Assembly (NCBI GenBank): GCA_009823395.1 | Contig: CM020512.1 | Coordinates: forward strand, 6,004,405-6,068,404 | Direction: 5' to 3' | Source of the DNA: Thamnaconus septentrionalis | Taxonomy: Eukaryota > Chordata > Actinopteri > Tetraodontiformes > Monacanthidae | DNA length: 64,000 nucleotides | Shown: one piece after another, positions 12,005-26,437 of the stretch | How positions within the stretch are numbered: the stretch's first letter is position 1 | Layout: each line of letters begins with the position of its first letter | Made by a program: the position numbers and the translations under genes | Notes under the pieces: model-generated | Database searches by the model: none | What the model saw: only the letters and a program-made list of their open reading frames with translations | Told to the model about the DNA's origin: nothing

Positions 12005-15000
12005 TTGGAGCCCTCAGCAGGCTCTAAAGAGGGTCCTCACGGATAGTTCTGTCTTGAGGGCAGTTAGAGGGTGCGAGGGAGGGCGCCCGCTGTGTGTTTA
12101 ATGCAGAGAATGTGAAATGCTAAAAAAAAAAGAAAAAAGAGTGAGCTTCACCTCTATCATACCTCCTCCTGAGCGGGTCTGTCTGTTTGTGCGTGTCTAT
12201 TGTTGTTCTGTGTGTGTGCGTGTGGCGTGGGTGTTTTTGCCCCCTGAGACACTTCAGACTGGCGCTTGTTTGACTGGCAGTGAAATCTGTTTGTTCTCGT
12301 CGGCGGGGCTTTTTGTTTGGTCTGGAAGTGTTTTCCACTCATTTCCAAAGCAACAGGATGAAAAGGGAAATATTCCCCCCGTTTTTTACAAAAATATGCT
12401 TCCCTTTTCACATCAATACAGTTGAATCACTTGCACGCTGAATGCTGTCGGCTCCAAATGAGCTGTTTCTAATTTTTAAATTTTTTTTTTTATTTTTTCA
12501 TACTCTATATCCTCCCCCCTACGGATTCGGTGTCCGTCTAATCAAGGGCTAATTTGCATCTAAAGTGATGTATGCATAGAAAAGAACCACTTCTGGGCGC
12601 AATTTCCAAGAAGCCCTCTGTTAAGTGTTCAGAAATCTTACAGAACTCTCAAGTAACATAACATTTGATTGAAGACCCTCCAGGCAGCTGTAAATGTGAA
12701 AGGCTGATTGCTTTTGTTATTAACTGTCAACATGTCAAAATAACCGAGATTAAGATCGTTGCTCAACCCCAGTTCTGATTTAGAGGTTTTTCAACAAGCT
12801 TGGAGTAAAAACGGGTACTGACATTGGAGGGGGAAAAAAAAACAGAATTTCTATTCGCAAGTGAACATATTCTTTTTGAGCATATGCCTCATCTATCCAT
12901 GTGGTAAAAAGCCTGCATGAAGTATTTGGAAAAGGGCAGCAAAACTGTATGTAACTGGACAAACATTATGGAGGTCCTATTTAAGTGGAGCAGTTGGATG
13001 TAGCATTGCTAGTTTAGCCAGGTTGCTACCTGACAAGGACTCAAAATGAATTGGTGACTTTCAATCAACAAATCAATCAACTTTTATTTCTAAAATGCTA
13101 AATCTCAGCCCAAAAAGTAAAAAGAGAAGCTAAGCTAATCAGCAAGCTAATGGCTTCTGGTCCCTTTCTGGTTGCTTCTTTTTCTTAGCAAAGTTCAACC
13201 TTTCACCTCTCATGTACTTGTCTTCTCTTCATGAAGGAAACCGTTCCTTGTTTTGTAGTAATTGCAAAAATGACAACTGATTAAAAACATGTTCTCTCAC
13301 TATTTGACACTGTTGAATAACTGCTGCGCAGAAGTGCAACAGTCAAGCTGCTGATCTGCCAAACACTGAAATCCTTTCTCGCTTCCTTCCCAGGTGACCG
13401 GTGCGAGTTCGACCGGCGGCAGGGCCGGTGCGTCCCGGGCGTTTGCCGCAACGGAGGGACGTGCCGCGAGCTCTCGGGCGGAGGCTTCCGCTGCGAGTGC
13501 CCCGCGGGGGGCTACGAGCGTCCGTACTGCACGGTCACGGCTCGCTCCTTCCCCCCAAAGTCCTTCGTCATGTTCCGCGGCCTCCGGCAGAGGTTCCACC
13601 TGTCCATCTCCTTATCGTGAGTACATCCCAAGGAGTAACCGCCCTCAGAGTCCCATAACAGGGCCCCTCACTGTTCCACTTACATCCGGTGATGGAGTCT
13701 CTCCCCTCTCCCCCCCGACATCGTGCTTTTATTTCCTCTCCGTCTTTGAGATCATCCTATTATTCATGGTCTCGCTGAGGCCGCCGCTTCGCTCCCCGGT
13801 CGGATTTGTGGACCTGCGCTCTTCCTCTTTAATCCGACACTTAACAGGCCTCAGGACGTTTGCCACGATCTTGGATCTCATCACATCTCTTTTCTCACCT
13901 TTAGGTCTTTCCTATTCAAATCAAACTGTATAATTTTGGTGCTAAAACTGGCCCTTCTAACTTTAAGACAAGAGTATAAAATTGTCTAGCAGTGGATAAA
14001 TTTAAAGGCTTCATAGACAATTGATGGACAGGTTGAATGGTCTTCTCCCACATTTTGCTTTATTGTTTCCCAAAATCTTTTTTTTCAGTTTTATTTAAAT
14101 CCCAAGGACGTCATTTTGTGTCTTGTATTATAAAATATGTCACAGTCTGTTTCTTTTCTTTAATTAAGCACAAAGACACAAATATAACTGCTGGGATTAT
14201 GATGACCTGCAATCTTCAGGTCCTCCGTCCTTTGAGTTCCAAATGCACTTGGCACCTATTGACTCCCTGGCCGTCACTCTGCCTAGAATCGGAGGCGTTT
14301 CTTAAGAGTGGTCAGTCGTATGTATGGGATGGTTGCCATGGGTGATGCAGTTTCCGAGTTAGTTGCCAAGGTGATTGTGAAGTGAGGTTGCTGGTGCGGT
14401 TGTTGCTAGGCTGGCGTGGTTCGGTTAAAAGGTTGCTGCGAGGCCGTCGACCCCTTTTGAAGGAACAACCCGACGTTGTGGGTTTGTGACTGTATGGTGG
14501 TATTTATTGCTGCAATTTTTGCGCCCGCGCATTGGGAGATAAAAATGAAAAAAAAGGCAAAATAAATAACTCAATAAAGTCAAAGTTCGTTTTTGGGCTT
14601 TTTTTTTTTTTTTTTTTTTTCCTTGGCTAATGTCGTGATCACAGAAATCATGTCACCCTGATCTTCCATCCTGTTGCTGCTGTTTGTAGCCCCTCTAATG
14701 TGATCCGATGTGTCCAACTGTTGTTGACATGCATCACTCCAACCGTCCCCTGATATCAGTGTTTTATTTAGCATCCTGTTTGCCGCCAGCCTCTCTCTAT
14801 GGCCTGATTTCGCAGGACTTGATCATTATTCATGCCGCTCACTTTCTCCCAGAGAGCAATTTATTCCTCCGCTGCAAAAAGATATGTTTTTTTTTCCACC
14901 ACCACTTCCCCCAAAAGCTACACTTATGCCTGGTTGAAACTCTGTCTCTGAATGTGCGATGGGAGAATTCGAGGTTCTGCTGTAAGGGACTGTGACAGCG

Positions 15001-18000
15001 AAGATGTGGCCTTTTGTAGGGAATTCAAAGTACGCGAGTCAGAGACAGAGCAGCGATGTGCGAGTTTACAGTTGTCAGGCTGCCGAGTTGCATCCTGAAG
15101 GTTTTCTGCGAAAACAAACAATAGGAAAAAACAACACAAATGGAAATATTGAGCATGCATGCGCTTGCTTTTATTTATGCCTGCGGCAACTTCTTCACTT
15201 CACAAGGCTCCAGTGAGAATTTTATTATTTATTTTTTCCATTTTTTATTTTTTTTTGCAGTGCTCATTCTACACAGTTTTTCTGCTGTATCTCCCGGCTT
15301 ATAGGGGAAGCAAAACAGGATACCGCAGTGCTGTTACTGGGACTGCGCAGCCGCTCCAACTTAGGAAGACGTCCCAAGTTTACTTTAGTTAAAGGCAAAG
15401 CAACGGACACACAGACCGACAATGAAAGCAGTTGCTTCCCAATTTTTGAAACAAGCTCACTGCGTCCTAATTGAAGTCAACATTTTTTGCAGTGGGAATC
15501 CTCCCGCGTCTGTTTGCCAAGAGAGAAGATGTGTCATCTGTGGCGTTGTATCAAGAAAAAAAAAAAAACAACTAAAAACTAAGAGAGCTTTTGATCAGGC
15601 CGTATTAACATGGCAGCCTTGGCCTCGGCCCGTCCCCACGGCCTCGCTCGCTCAGAAACACACACAAGTGCAGGATTGTGAGCAGCTGGAGGACTGCAGC
15701 AGACGGCTTCATTAGCTCCGACACACATCAACTCGCAATGCTCCCCCCTGCACTCAGCCTGCGTGAAGTTCAATTTCTTCAAATAACTTTCGGAGAGGTC
15801 ACTATAGCATAAATGAAAAAGCAGTAATCATAATTGTAATGAAGCAAGTCAGTCACCAGTGAATGTTCCTCTGCTTCCATAGGTTTGCCACCCTGGAGAG
15901 CAGCGGACTTCTCTTCTACAACGGACGCTTCAACGAGAAACATGACTTCATCACCCTGGAGATCCAAGATGGACAAGTGGTGCTCAAGTATTCCACAGGC
16001 ACGTCTGTCTGTCTGCCTGTCTGTCTGTAATTTGCTGCTGTTTGCAAGAAAGTATAAGTGACATGGAGACATTCTACCACTGTGTGTGGTCGCACTTTGT
16101 GTATATTTGTTTGCTTGTTCCACCAAACGACTCGGTGCGGACTACAAAAGAAACAGTTTTTAATTCAATCGTTTCAACCACCAAACGTTTGTTTGCAGGT
16201 GAGTCGTCCACGCAGGTGAGCCCCTTTCTGCCTGGAGGGGTGAGCGATGGCAACTGGCACACCGTCCACATCCACTACTACAACAAGGTGGGCTTCACTC
16301 TTCATCGGACCTCCGTTTGCGTTCTTGCTCTCACATGCTTCATTCTGTCTCTCTGCTAGTTCTTTTGACACATGATTATTTAGCTGATTCATGTCTTTTG
16401 ATCATACAAGTTTCTGAATCATCGGGGGCATTTTGAGCCATAGTGGTAGTTTTGTGTATGTAGTACCGTGGCAGGGGGAGGGAGCGGGTCACCTTCCGCC
16501 ATTTGATTACTCACTGCCCATCTTTATTTTGCCTCATCTTCTTTCATTCTGCTCAGCCAACAACACGCTATGTGAGTATCAATGTGTGTCAGAGAGCACG
16601 TTCACTCCCCGTATTTTCTTTCCCTTTACTTGCTCCTGCTGTCTGTCACTTTTAATGACCCTTCAGATAGTAAACACAACGTGACCGTGTTCTGCACCCA
16701 CTTCCCTTCTCATTCCTCTCCAAACATGCACGCTCATTTGTTCCTTATGACGCTAATGCAGATAAAATGCGTAGTCGCAGCATCGGCCTAGAATTCACTG
16801 AGATGTTTTTCCCCAGTGTTGTGTTATATAACCTGGAGATAAGATGAATGCGATGTTGAGGCGCTCACCTTGTTTCTGTGCGCTTCCGCTTCAACCCTCG
16901 CTTGCTCTCTCTCCGTCCAGCCGAGGCGCAGCATCGGCGGCGAGGCCCTGGGCCCGTCTGATGAGAAGATTGCCGTGGTGAGCATCGATGACTGCGACAC
17001 GGCCCTGTCACTTCGCTTTGGCACTCAGCTGGGCAATTACAGCTGCGCCGCACAGGGCAAGCAGACCAGCAACAAGAAGTGAGTTTCTGCTCCTATCACC
17101 TCACGATCCCTTCAGTCAATCCTGTCACTTTTTGTCTTTCTTTTTTTCTTCCTTACTCTTCATCGCTAAGAGTCTCTGCCGGAACAACAGTCCCAGTAAC
17201 CCTGAAATCTTGAACCTCTAAAATCAATCGGATAGGTTTTAATGGTCCCATATAATGCAACATTCTCAATTGAATTGAATCAATGAATTTTCAAGTCACA
17301 AAGGGCATCGATACCTCTCCCATGTTAGTCACACCTGGTGTTGGGTCCACCACCAAAAAAAAACAATAACACACTGGAGGTTCAGCAAACTTTGAACACC
17401 AGCCTGTTTTTGCTGGGGCTGTAAACAGAGGGTTAAATATCCTGTTTTCTGGACATCTTAAAGGTTCTTTGTTTGGTTTCAGCCATTTGAAAATAGGTTC
17501 CTCTCAGCAGTGATGTAATACGCTTTTGTATGAAGATGAGACATACTTTATGTATGCAACAATTGCAATTGGTTCTGTCAAAATTGAAATACATTCTGTT
17601 GACCAAAATACATGACTGCCAGATTATAAAATATTTTGTTGTGATCTGTGACACTCGCATTTAATCAGGCTCGGTAATCATGGCCTCAACAGGTCCCGCT
17701 GGTCAACAGTCTTGTACGCCATCGGAATTTCAAGGGGGGGAAAAAAGCAACTCACAGTTGTGTCACCACACAGTTGTGATAATTCATTGCACGGCTCCAT
17801 GGGGGAATTCATCTCAGAAAATGTAGGGCTGATTCCCATGAAATAACTTTGACTTCATAAAAAGCCCAGTGAAACACGCCTTTCACTTTAATTTTGCGAA
17901 GCAAATCTGTGCGCCGCCCGGGGGGGCTGCAGAGTCTTTGCACAAACAGCTTTCATTTAAAACCATCTGTGTCTGAAGTGAGATATCAAAATATATTTAA

Positions 18001-21000
18001 AAGAAAAAAGAAAAAGCTCAGCTGCTCGGCTGTGCAGCTGAGGTTTGCACGGTGCAGAGGCATCGGTCCGCCTTCATTAGAACGACTCTGTTCACTTAAG
18101 TCATTTTAAAGAAGAAGTCATGAGTTCTCCGTTTGAGGGATGCGGCGCGGCTGCTGAGCTGATTCCACTGGTCGAGCACAGATCTGAGGAGTGTAATCTG
18201 CTCCACTGCCAGCAAAACGATGAATAAACGCCGTTGAGAGGGATTTTAGGGAAATGTCAGATGTGGGTGGGAGGTGGCTGGATGAAACCCGACACCCGAG
18301 GCTTTAACCAGACACGACTGCCTGGCCTCCCTCCCCCCTGCTGGCCGCGTCTCTCCTTATTCTTCTTGGCTCTCCGTTGCTCATGCTAATTTCTCTTCTC
18401 TCCCCTCTTATTCCTCTGCGTACGACCAAACTATCCAAATCCTCTTTGTTGCTTTTAAGTGTTCGACCTTGTCAAAGTTTCCCCCCCACGCCCGTCTGCC
18501 GAAGCCGATTGGCTGTCGGCGCGCCGTTGCGCGCGCGCGGCAGGTTCGCACGTTCAACTCAAAAGCATCCTGTCACGGCGTCAGTGTTGGGCCTCACCTC
18601 TCTGAGCTGTAATCATGCCGGCTGTGTTCTGTCAGCGCGAGATGACGGATCAAAGACGAAGGCCAAAGACTAATGCTTCAACACGCTCCTCCTCCTCCTC
18701 CTCCTCCTCCTGCACTCACCATCGACAGCTCTCTGCGTCCTGCTTGTCTCTTTGTTGATGCTCCCTGTTACCCACAAGAAAGCTGCGTTTGCCATCGCCG
18801 ACTCTGCAGCCTCTTGATGCCCTGCTGATGTTTACTGTCTTGGCGACGTGTAAATTAAAGAGGCAAGCTGCTTGCGAAACCTGGATTTTTCTCCCTCGCA
18901 ACAGATCAATAACAGTTATTTACTGTCACTTATGTCGCCCTCTTTGTCTTCTTCTCGTCATTATCGTCTTTATGGCTTTTTTAGTGTGTGTGTCTGTTCA
19001 ATTGGGTCCCGTCTCCTTCCTCCCCTCTCCCGTGCCGTCCACCCGCTCCTCCTTTTTTCTCCGCTAATCTCCTGTTTGTTCATCTGTCTCTCCAGCTGTC
19101 TTCTGTTCCATCTCATCTTCTTTTCATTTTGTCTCTTCCACTAAACATCACGCTGATTGTCTCATTTTTCCCCTCAACGTTCACTGCGATTCTCTGATTC
19201 ATGTTCCTGTTGACATTCCACCCCGGTGACACATTTAATCTCCAGGTTTATTTTTGTTCCCTTGCCTCTCTTCTGCCCTTTTCTTACGTTTTCTTTCTTA
19301 CATCCATACTTTCATCTCCCTCTCGTCTCATTCTTTCATCCTCAATAGACAATCCCTGTCGTTTATCTTATTTACCCAATGCTCTTTGTGTCGTCTCTCA
19401 CAGGTCCTTGGACCTGACTGGGCCCCTGTTTCTGGGCGGAGTTCCAAACGTTCCAGATAACTTCCCATTCGGCACCAGGGAGTTTATCGGCTGCATCAAA
19501 GAGTTTCACATTGACAGCAAGCCGCTGGACCTGGCTGGATTCATTGCTAACAATGGAACAGTTGCAGGTTAGCATTGCTTATCATGAACCTATGCGTGTG
19601 TAATAGCCACACATGCCTTCTTTTTTTTTTTTGCTTTACATTATTTTAATATTTATCATAATTAGTGTTGTTTTTTCTGCTACATGCTCAAGAAGCTTTA
19701 TGCAAAATTTCACTGCTAAACAGAGAGAGTTGTACACCAAAACAAACCAGTGCAGGCTTGTACTCAGTGGCAGTGTAGTAAACACTGAATGTGAATCCAG
19801 TAAGTAAGGATACAACACAATCATCTTGATTTTATGACCATTGTCAAGTGATGATGTAACTATTTAACATGCCATGTTTTTTTCCCGTAATTTACAATTT
19901 TATTTAGCAGGCATGCTATTATTAGCGGAGTGGCGTCCTCTCACTCCTTTTTTAATGTTGAATTGGATTAAAAATAAGTGACAATATTTTTTTCCAATGT
20001 AAATTGGTGTGATTTCAGTTGTGACTCACCCAATTAAAAAAAGATATTTTGCGCTGAACAAAAATGAAGAGATTTTTGTTGAGACTGCTTTGTAAAACTC
20101 AAAGTGCGATCAGTCTGTTGTGAAGATATTTCAGAAAATCACTCCGAGGTTCCTGTTGCTTCTTTCAGGCTGCAGCGCCAAGCTCACCTTCTGTAAATCC
20201 AACCCGTGTCAGAACGGAGGGACCTGCAGGGTGGGCTGGGAAACTTTCCAGTGTGACTGCCCCCTAGGGTACGGAGGGAAGGACTGCAGCAGTGGTGAGA
20301 GGCCTTTCATTTGTGTATATTGACCCTGTGGTCTTGCTAGTGTCCCAACACTTACTGGTCACAAATGAGAAATGATAGTTAATCGTCACTGACGTGAGTT
20401 CCTGTCCCTGTTTTGCATAAAGCAGCCAAATGACTCTCAACTTCGCTGGCCTTTGATTGGTAGCAGTAATTACACAAATGGCTCATTAAGTTATGAATCA
20501 TTCGCTGAAGCTAACTGCCTCAGGTAGCACATTTGTTTTGCTTTGTTGTGTATTTGTTTGGCAAGTAACAGATCGCTGCAACGCTCAAGATGTCGAGGAT
20601 CAGAAGTGCTTTGTCATTGACTATTTCTAATTACCTTCTGCACTAATGTGTCAGCAGCCCCCTCCCCCACACCGCTTCCTGAGCACATTCACTGTTTCTG
20701 CTGCGGCATCACTTGTGCCGACTTTTTCAGTGTGAGAGAAGTTAGCGTACGAGAGGCTTGTGTGTTATGTTTTATGCCTTAAATGTTGTCAATCCACCCG
20801 TGTGCTTGTTGAAGGGCCCTCAAATATATGTATACATAGATATAAATGCGTTGTTTCATCTCTATCTTCCACCTTAGTGATGCCGCACTCCCACCGTTTC
20901 CTGGGTAACAGTGCCTTGCTGTGGGAGCTAAAGAACGAGGTCACCATCTCCACACCGTGGTACCTCGGCCTGGTGTTCCGGACCAGAGCTCGGGATGGGA

Positions 21001-23219
21001 CGCTGCTGCAGGCTCAGGCTGGACAGTACATAAGCCTGCTGTTTCAGGTGTGCACGCACGCACGCACGCACGCACACAAACACATTAATCATCCTATTTT
21101 TCTCTGTTTTTTGATTTTTAATCTCATTTCCCATCATTCATTTCTTTGTGTTTTCTTGTTCTTCCTTTTTATTCTCAATGTTTTTCTCTAGGTGATAAAT
21201 GGCCAGCTGGTGTTCGCCGTGACGCGCGGCGCTACCAGACTGGTGCGTTTGCGTTTGGATCAGGTTCACGTGGCCGACGGCCGCTGGCACGACCTCCAGC
21301 TGGAGCTGCGAGACGTTCGCAGCGGCCGCGAGACGCGATATGTCGCCACACTGCGACTGGACTTTGGACTTTATCAGGTACAGAAAAAAAAAGTTTTTTA
21401 GACGAGAAGGAGATTTAGGAGAAATAGATTTTTCTTCAGTCAGAAATTAAGGTCTTAAAAATGTATTCAGCATTTGAATTAGCCCTGAAGCCGAGTTTTT
21501 AATTAATAAGATTTTATCTTAATTTCCCCAAATTATTTCTCCTATGTGCTTCCCTTCAAATACTGCTTTAACAGATCTACCACAGCCAATTTTCAACTGT
21601 ATTAAACTGTCAATTGTTCCAGTCGTAACTGGTTTTAATTTTATTTTTATTATTTCTCTTCATTAATTGACAGCGTTATCTGCGTAATCTGCAGACATTT
21701 AATATGAGCTGAGCCAGACATGATTTTAATGAGATCTTAGTCAAAGTGTCTGGACAGACCTCTGAGGCAGTAAAACAGAGCTATGCACCTGGAAATTAAT
21801 ATTATTAACATTAATTCCACATGTTTGTCCACTTTTATTGATATTCCTTGTAGTTTATGTCAGTGTCTTTAAAGGGCAAAGACAACTTGGCGTTCCATTG
21901 ATCTACAGTCCGGATCATTAAAAGTCAGGGCTGCCAGTCATATAGAAATTACTGTCAAATTTATTTGGAATGTGTGGGAGCTCTTATCACACAAGCCTCC
22001 TCTCTTGTCTCTTCTGCCCCGACTGAAACGCGATAAATGGGCCTCATTGATTTCCTTTTCGTGGCTGATGCAGGATAAGTTGCCTGTCAGCATTACTTTC
22101 CAGCAGCCTGAGCAGTTATTTCACGTTATTATTTTTCTTTCATTTAATTGCAGACTGTCGTCTTCTCCGCGACTGTCAGCCTCTGCTCTCTTTCCTTCAC
22201 AAATACCTGTCGGGGCGATGCTGCTCGTCTGTCTACTTAGTCTGTGTAAAGCTATTTATTGTAGCGCTAATCTTTGCCCTTTGTGTCTTTTATCCTGCCC
22301 CCCCCTCTCTCCTCCCCCCTCCTGTAGGGAACGGTGATAGTGGGAAATGAGATTCATGGTTTGAAGGTGAAACATCTGCATGTGGGAGGTGTGCTGGGCT
22401 CCGGAGAGGTGCAGAATGGGATAAGAGGATGCATACAGGTGAAGATTAATCAATTGAATTTTTAATGTGCATGGATGGGTGGGTCAAGGGGAGGTGGTTG
22501 TGTTGGCGTGGGAGAGATGGAATGGACACAAAAAAAAGCTTCCTTCACTCCCTCACTGTCTGTCTGTCTGTCTGTCTGCCTGTCTGCCTGCCTGCCTGTC
22601 TGCAGGGAGTTCGGCTCGGTGTGAGGCCTGATGCCTACTCCCTGCCCCCCGCCTCCAAGGCGGTCAAAGTGGAGACCGGCTGCAACGTGGGCAACCCCTG
22701 CGTCTCGTCTCCGTGCCCCGCCCACAGCCGCTGTTCGGACCAATGGGAGCGCCACACTTGTGTCTGCGAGACCGGTGAGTTGTTCGGCGTGAGGTAATTA
22801 ACAGCTGGCTACTGCAGCAGCAAATGCTTTGACGGTGTGTCGGGTTACGGGTGTCATAGTCTCACTGTTTTTACAGTGTCAGGCCTGATTAAGGGTTTGT
22901 CGTCAGCTCGGCTTCATCCGCGTCTCCTCAGTGCAGCCAGATCCAGTCTAGCCAGTTAGCATGGCGTGTAGCGAAGCTCATTACTGATCAGACTAATTAG
23001 TAAAACAAGTCTTTAATGACTTCACACAGACAAGTAAATACTCTTAACGTCATCTAGACAACGCAGCTGAATGAAGTGTGACACAATTAAGGGAGTGACT
23101 GAGGCGTTTTGCTGAGTGTAGCATGCGGCAGTCATTCCAGAACCAACAATTGCTTCTGCTGTGCCGGCGTAGGTAGCGTCCGTCCGGTGTCTTAAGGCAA
23201 CTCTATTAGGACAACAGAC

Positions 23220-23270
<51 letters not shown>

Positions 23271-25957
23271 ACAAATGATAGATATATATCTATCGTTTGT
23301 TCATTCGTTCAACTGTGATGTAGTTTGTCCTAATAGAGTTGCCGTATGTGACGTCCTCAGCAGTCGCCAGGACCCCGGACAGTTCTCGTAGCCTTACAGA
23401 CACCACTTAGCCAATGACAGTCTGCCACATCATTGAAATCGCTGGAAATCGTGGAACCCAGACATATCTGGTAGCCCCGGACAGATTTGGTACCTACACC
23501 GGCAGGATTAAAGTCCCACGTTAGTCCAACCTCCAGATCGGTAGTTTCTATCACAGAATCCGTAATCCTGCAGAAAAACAGCTGCCATCTGCTTACAGTC
23601 TACTGCAAAAACGCCTCCTGCTATGTTATAGTAACAGCACTTTGCACCGCAGAAATGGATTTATTTTGTTTTTCCACACCGTAGTCCAGTAGGGTCAATC
23701 CCACCCGTCTGCAGCATGGGTGTGTGTGGGGAAAAGGTACAGGAACCTGGCTGGCTCAGAAATGTGGAGAGTAAGAAATCATTAAAACTTGGCCGCATCA
23801 GCGCCGGTGTCTTTCAGCGCTCAAAGTGGGTTAAAGAGATATTTGGGAATACATAATGAGTTGTGATCCTTTGAGAGAAAGAGACTGACTGCGGGCGGAA
23901 TTCCAGAATCTCCTTAGTCAGGTGAATATAATGAGGCAGAATTAATGTGGAGGAGATAAACCTGATTAAAAGAGGAGTAGGAGGTGGAGGAGGTGGGGGA
24001 GGAGGAGTAGGAGGGGGCTGAAAGATGAGAGAGGAGCCGGGTAAACACACAGCGCGTGAAGAAGGCATAGGAGGCTGCGGAGCATCAAACTTAAAGCGTT
24101 AATGATTCATGAAGAGGTGGGGGGGTGTGGTGGTGGTGGTGGTGGTGGGGGGGCAGAAATAGTTTAAAATAAACGCTGAAAGTTTTACGGCGAGAGGGAG
24201 GAAGGAGGGAAAGAAGGAGGTCACAAAAAAGTCAGAGCAAACAGCCGGAAAACCCTGGCGACACATTTGGGAGTCGACAAACGCACACAAGGCCGTTTTA
24301 CACTGAAAAGACAGTTTACATGACAGAGCCTCCCACAGCAGAGCGCACAAGACGGCGGCGGCGTCTTGTCTGGTGTTGATTCACAGATCCCTGAGCCGAG
24401 CCGAGCCTCGGCTCAGCTCCAGAGGTATCTGGCAGACAGGCCAGACCAATCGAGCGGCGATGAATAATTGAGATTACCAGTGCCTTTGATTAAAGGAGAG
24501 ATGAGCAACAGAAACCCAGAGAGGTACATGAAAGACTGAGAGAGAGAAAGACAGAAAGAAGGAAGACTGTCAAATAGATGCTCGTTTTGCTTCTCGTGTT
24601 TTCACGCTTCTTTTCGAAGCACCCTCAGACGGCCACTTTATAAGGGATGGAACGATATCGAGCTCTTCCCGTGCAAAAACTAATGGGATATTTAAAGGGG
24701 GGAAAAACTGCAGTCAGCGTTTATTGAACGGCAATTTAGTTCTGTCTGCAATAAAGCGTCCTGGGTGAGTTCAGAGCATCGACGTCTGCGCACAGTTTGT
24801 GCCTCCTGCCGTCTTTCCCGACGCAAAACCAAAGTGCTTCTTAGGAACTCGCCCATCATCCGGGGAGACGATCCGACTTTTCCCGACACCAAACTCAATT
24901 CATGTGAGCGACGTTGAGTGTAGTTGGTGTAACCTCAAGACGCATTTCGCTACCAGGATGCTGCAAAAAACAGCTCATGAATTAAAACGGTGTTGGCTCT
25001 TTTCATCTTCAGCATATGATTGTATAACCGTGTCTTGAGCGAGTCGCCGCTGTGGCGATTGACTCGTTGGAACTTGCGTCACCTGCCTTGTGCTGGAAGT
25101 CCATGTGATTAAATATTCATTGGATTTTAATTGTTGCGTGTCTCACGCAGCGCTTTTGAAATTCCTTCCTGGTTCGTGACTCGGTAGTTTTTTAGTTCAT
25201 CGAGTCCTCGAGACGACGGCGAGCGTTGACGCTGTAATTAGCTAACACGTGCTAGCGATACCGTGAATCAAAATGAAATCGTCGCTCACTTGCTCAGATA
25301 CTCTTACACGCTGCTTCATGGCTGCTGTTGCCGCCTCCTCCGGTTTGATCAGCGGTGCCATGGCCCGTACAGTCAGACCCAATTATCCAGCTCCACCAAT
25401 TTAATGGATATCAGTAAAGCAGCAAGAAAGTAATGCGGCTAACAAAGCATCTCTAATTACAGACGGAATAAAATCTAGCTCATAGCTGGAGTCCTATTTG
25501 TTTCATCGTAATCGTCCTGTTTATTTTATGCAGCAGCAGCAACAGTGGCATTTTCCTCCAAAAAATAAAAATGTGACCAAGAAAGGATCATCCCTTATGT
25601 TTTCATGGTACATTTTCACCTCTTCGAGAGTGCAGAAGGAAGCCAACAAAAGTTTTTTTTTGGTCTTCCAAAAGTTAGTACATGAGCATGTGAGATTAAA
25701 GCAAAGAAGAAGAGAAGTAAAGACCAGAGTTTGCAGTTAGATGAAGGCTGAACTTTGTTGGAGTGAGAGAGCCTCGGGCCTGGCAGCCGGATAGAGGAAG
25801 CAGGGTGCCGCCACCGTCCCTCCAGCACCTTCCTGCAGCAGCCTGAGAGCTAATGCTAACACTTTGGCTCATTAGCAAAAAAGGGAGCGTGCGCACAGTC
25901 ACATGCAGTACATTCAACCAAGCTGGTGCGCATGCACTAATTTACTGTGAACCGCTC

Positions 25958-26037
<80 letters not shown>

Positions 26038-26204
26038 ACACACACACAAACACACACTCATTATCATTAACTTTCATCCCCACAATGAGCATTAAAAATG
26101 GATGCTGCAATACGACGGATGCTGCTTGGAGACAGATCAATGTTTAATAAAAGTAGACAGTGGAAAAAGGGAGGTGAGATGCACGCTGAATAATTCCCTT
26201 TCAA

Positions 26205-26249
<45 letters not shown>

Positions 26250-26379
26250 TTGTTTGAGTGCAGAAACTCTGTATCTGTGAAGAAACTGACAGCTGAAACG
26301 AGCGATACAGCCTCTAAACAAACTCGTGTACAGTGTGAAAAAGTTCCGCATGACAAAGCAAAGACATCTGCTCTCTCAT

Positions 26380-26437
<58 letters not shown>

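Larger units (their letters stand above)
1707..13393 (+). other. celsr3: celsr3 intron 2 (11.7 kb)
   Basis: No exon is supported here. It contains an (AATC)n-headed dispersed repeat (1903-2092), a near-perfect hairpin (2115-2179), a LINE-tail fragment (about 4657-4725), a terminal-inverted-repeat element (8921-9423) and a cluster of (GT)n arrays (11689-12003). Short open frames are AT-rich or repeat-driven. Confidence 0.7.

Noticed and set aside
13394..13933. 179-codon plus-strand frame over celsr3 exon 3
   Set aside because: It is a different frame from the EGF/laminin G one and continues into intron sequence past a good donor.
23217..23270. Possible CRISPR-like or minisatellite array
   Set aside because: It is a simple (GATA)n microsatellite without spacers, in a vertebrate genome.
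24377..24403. Small GAGCCGAG/CTCGGCTC palindrome
   Set aside because: Ten-base arms in GC-rich sequence occur by chance, and there is no wider structure.
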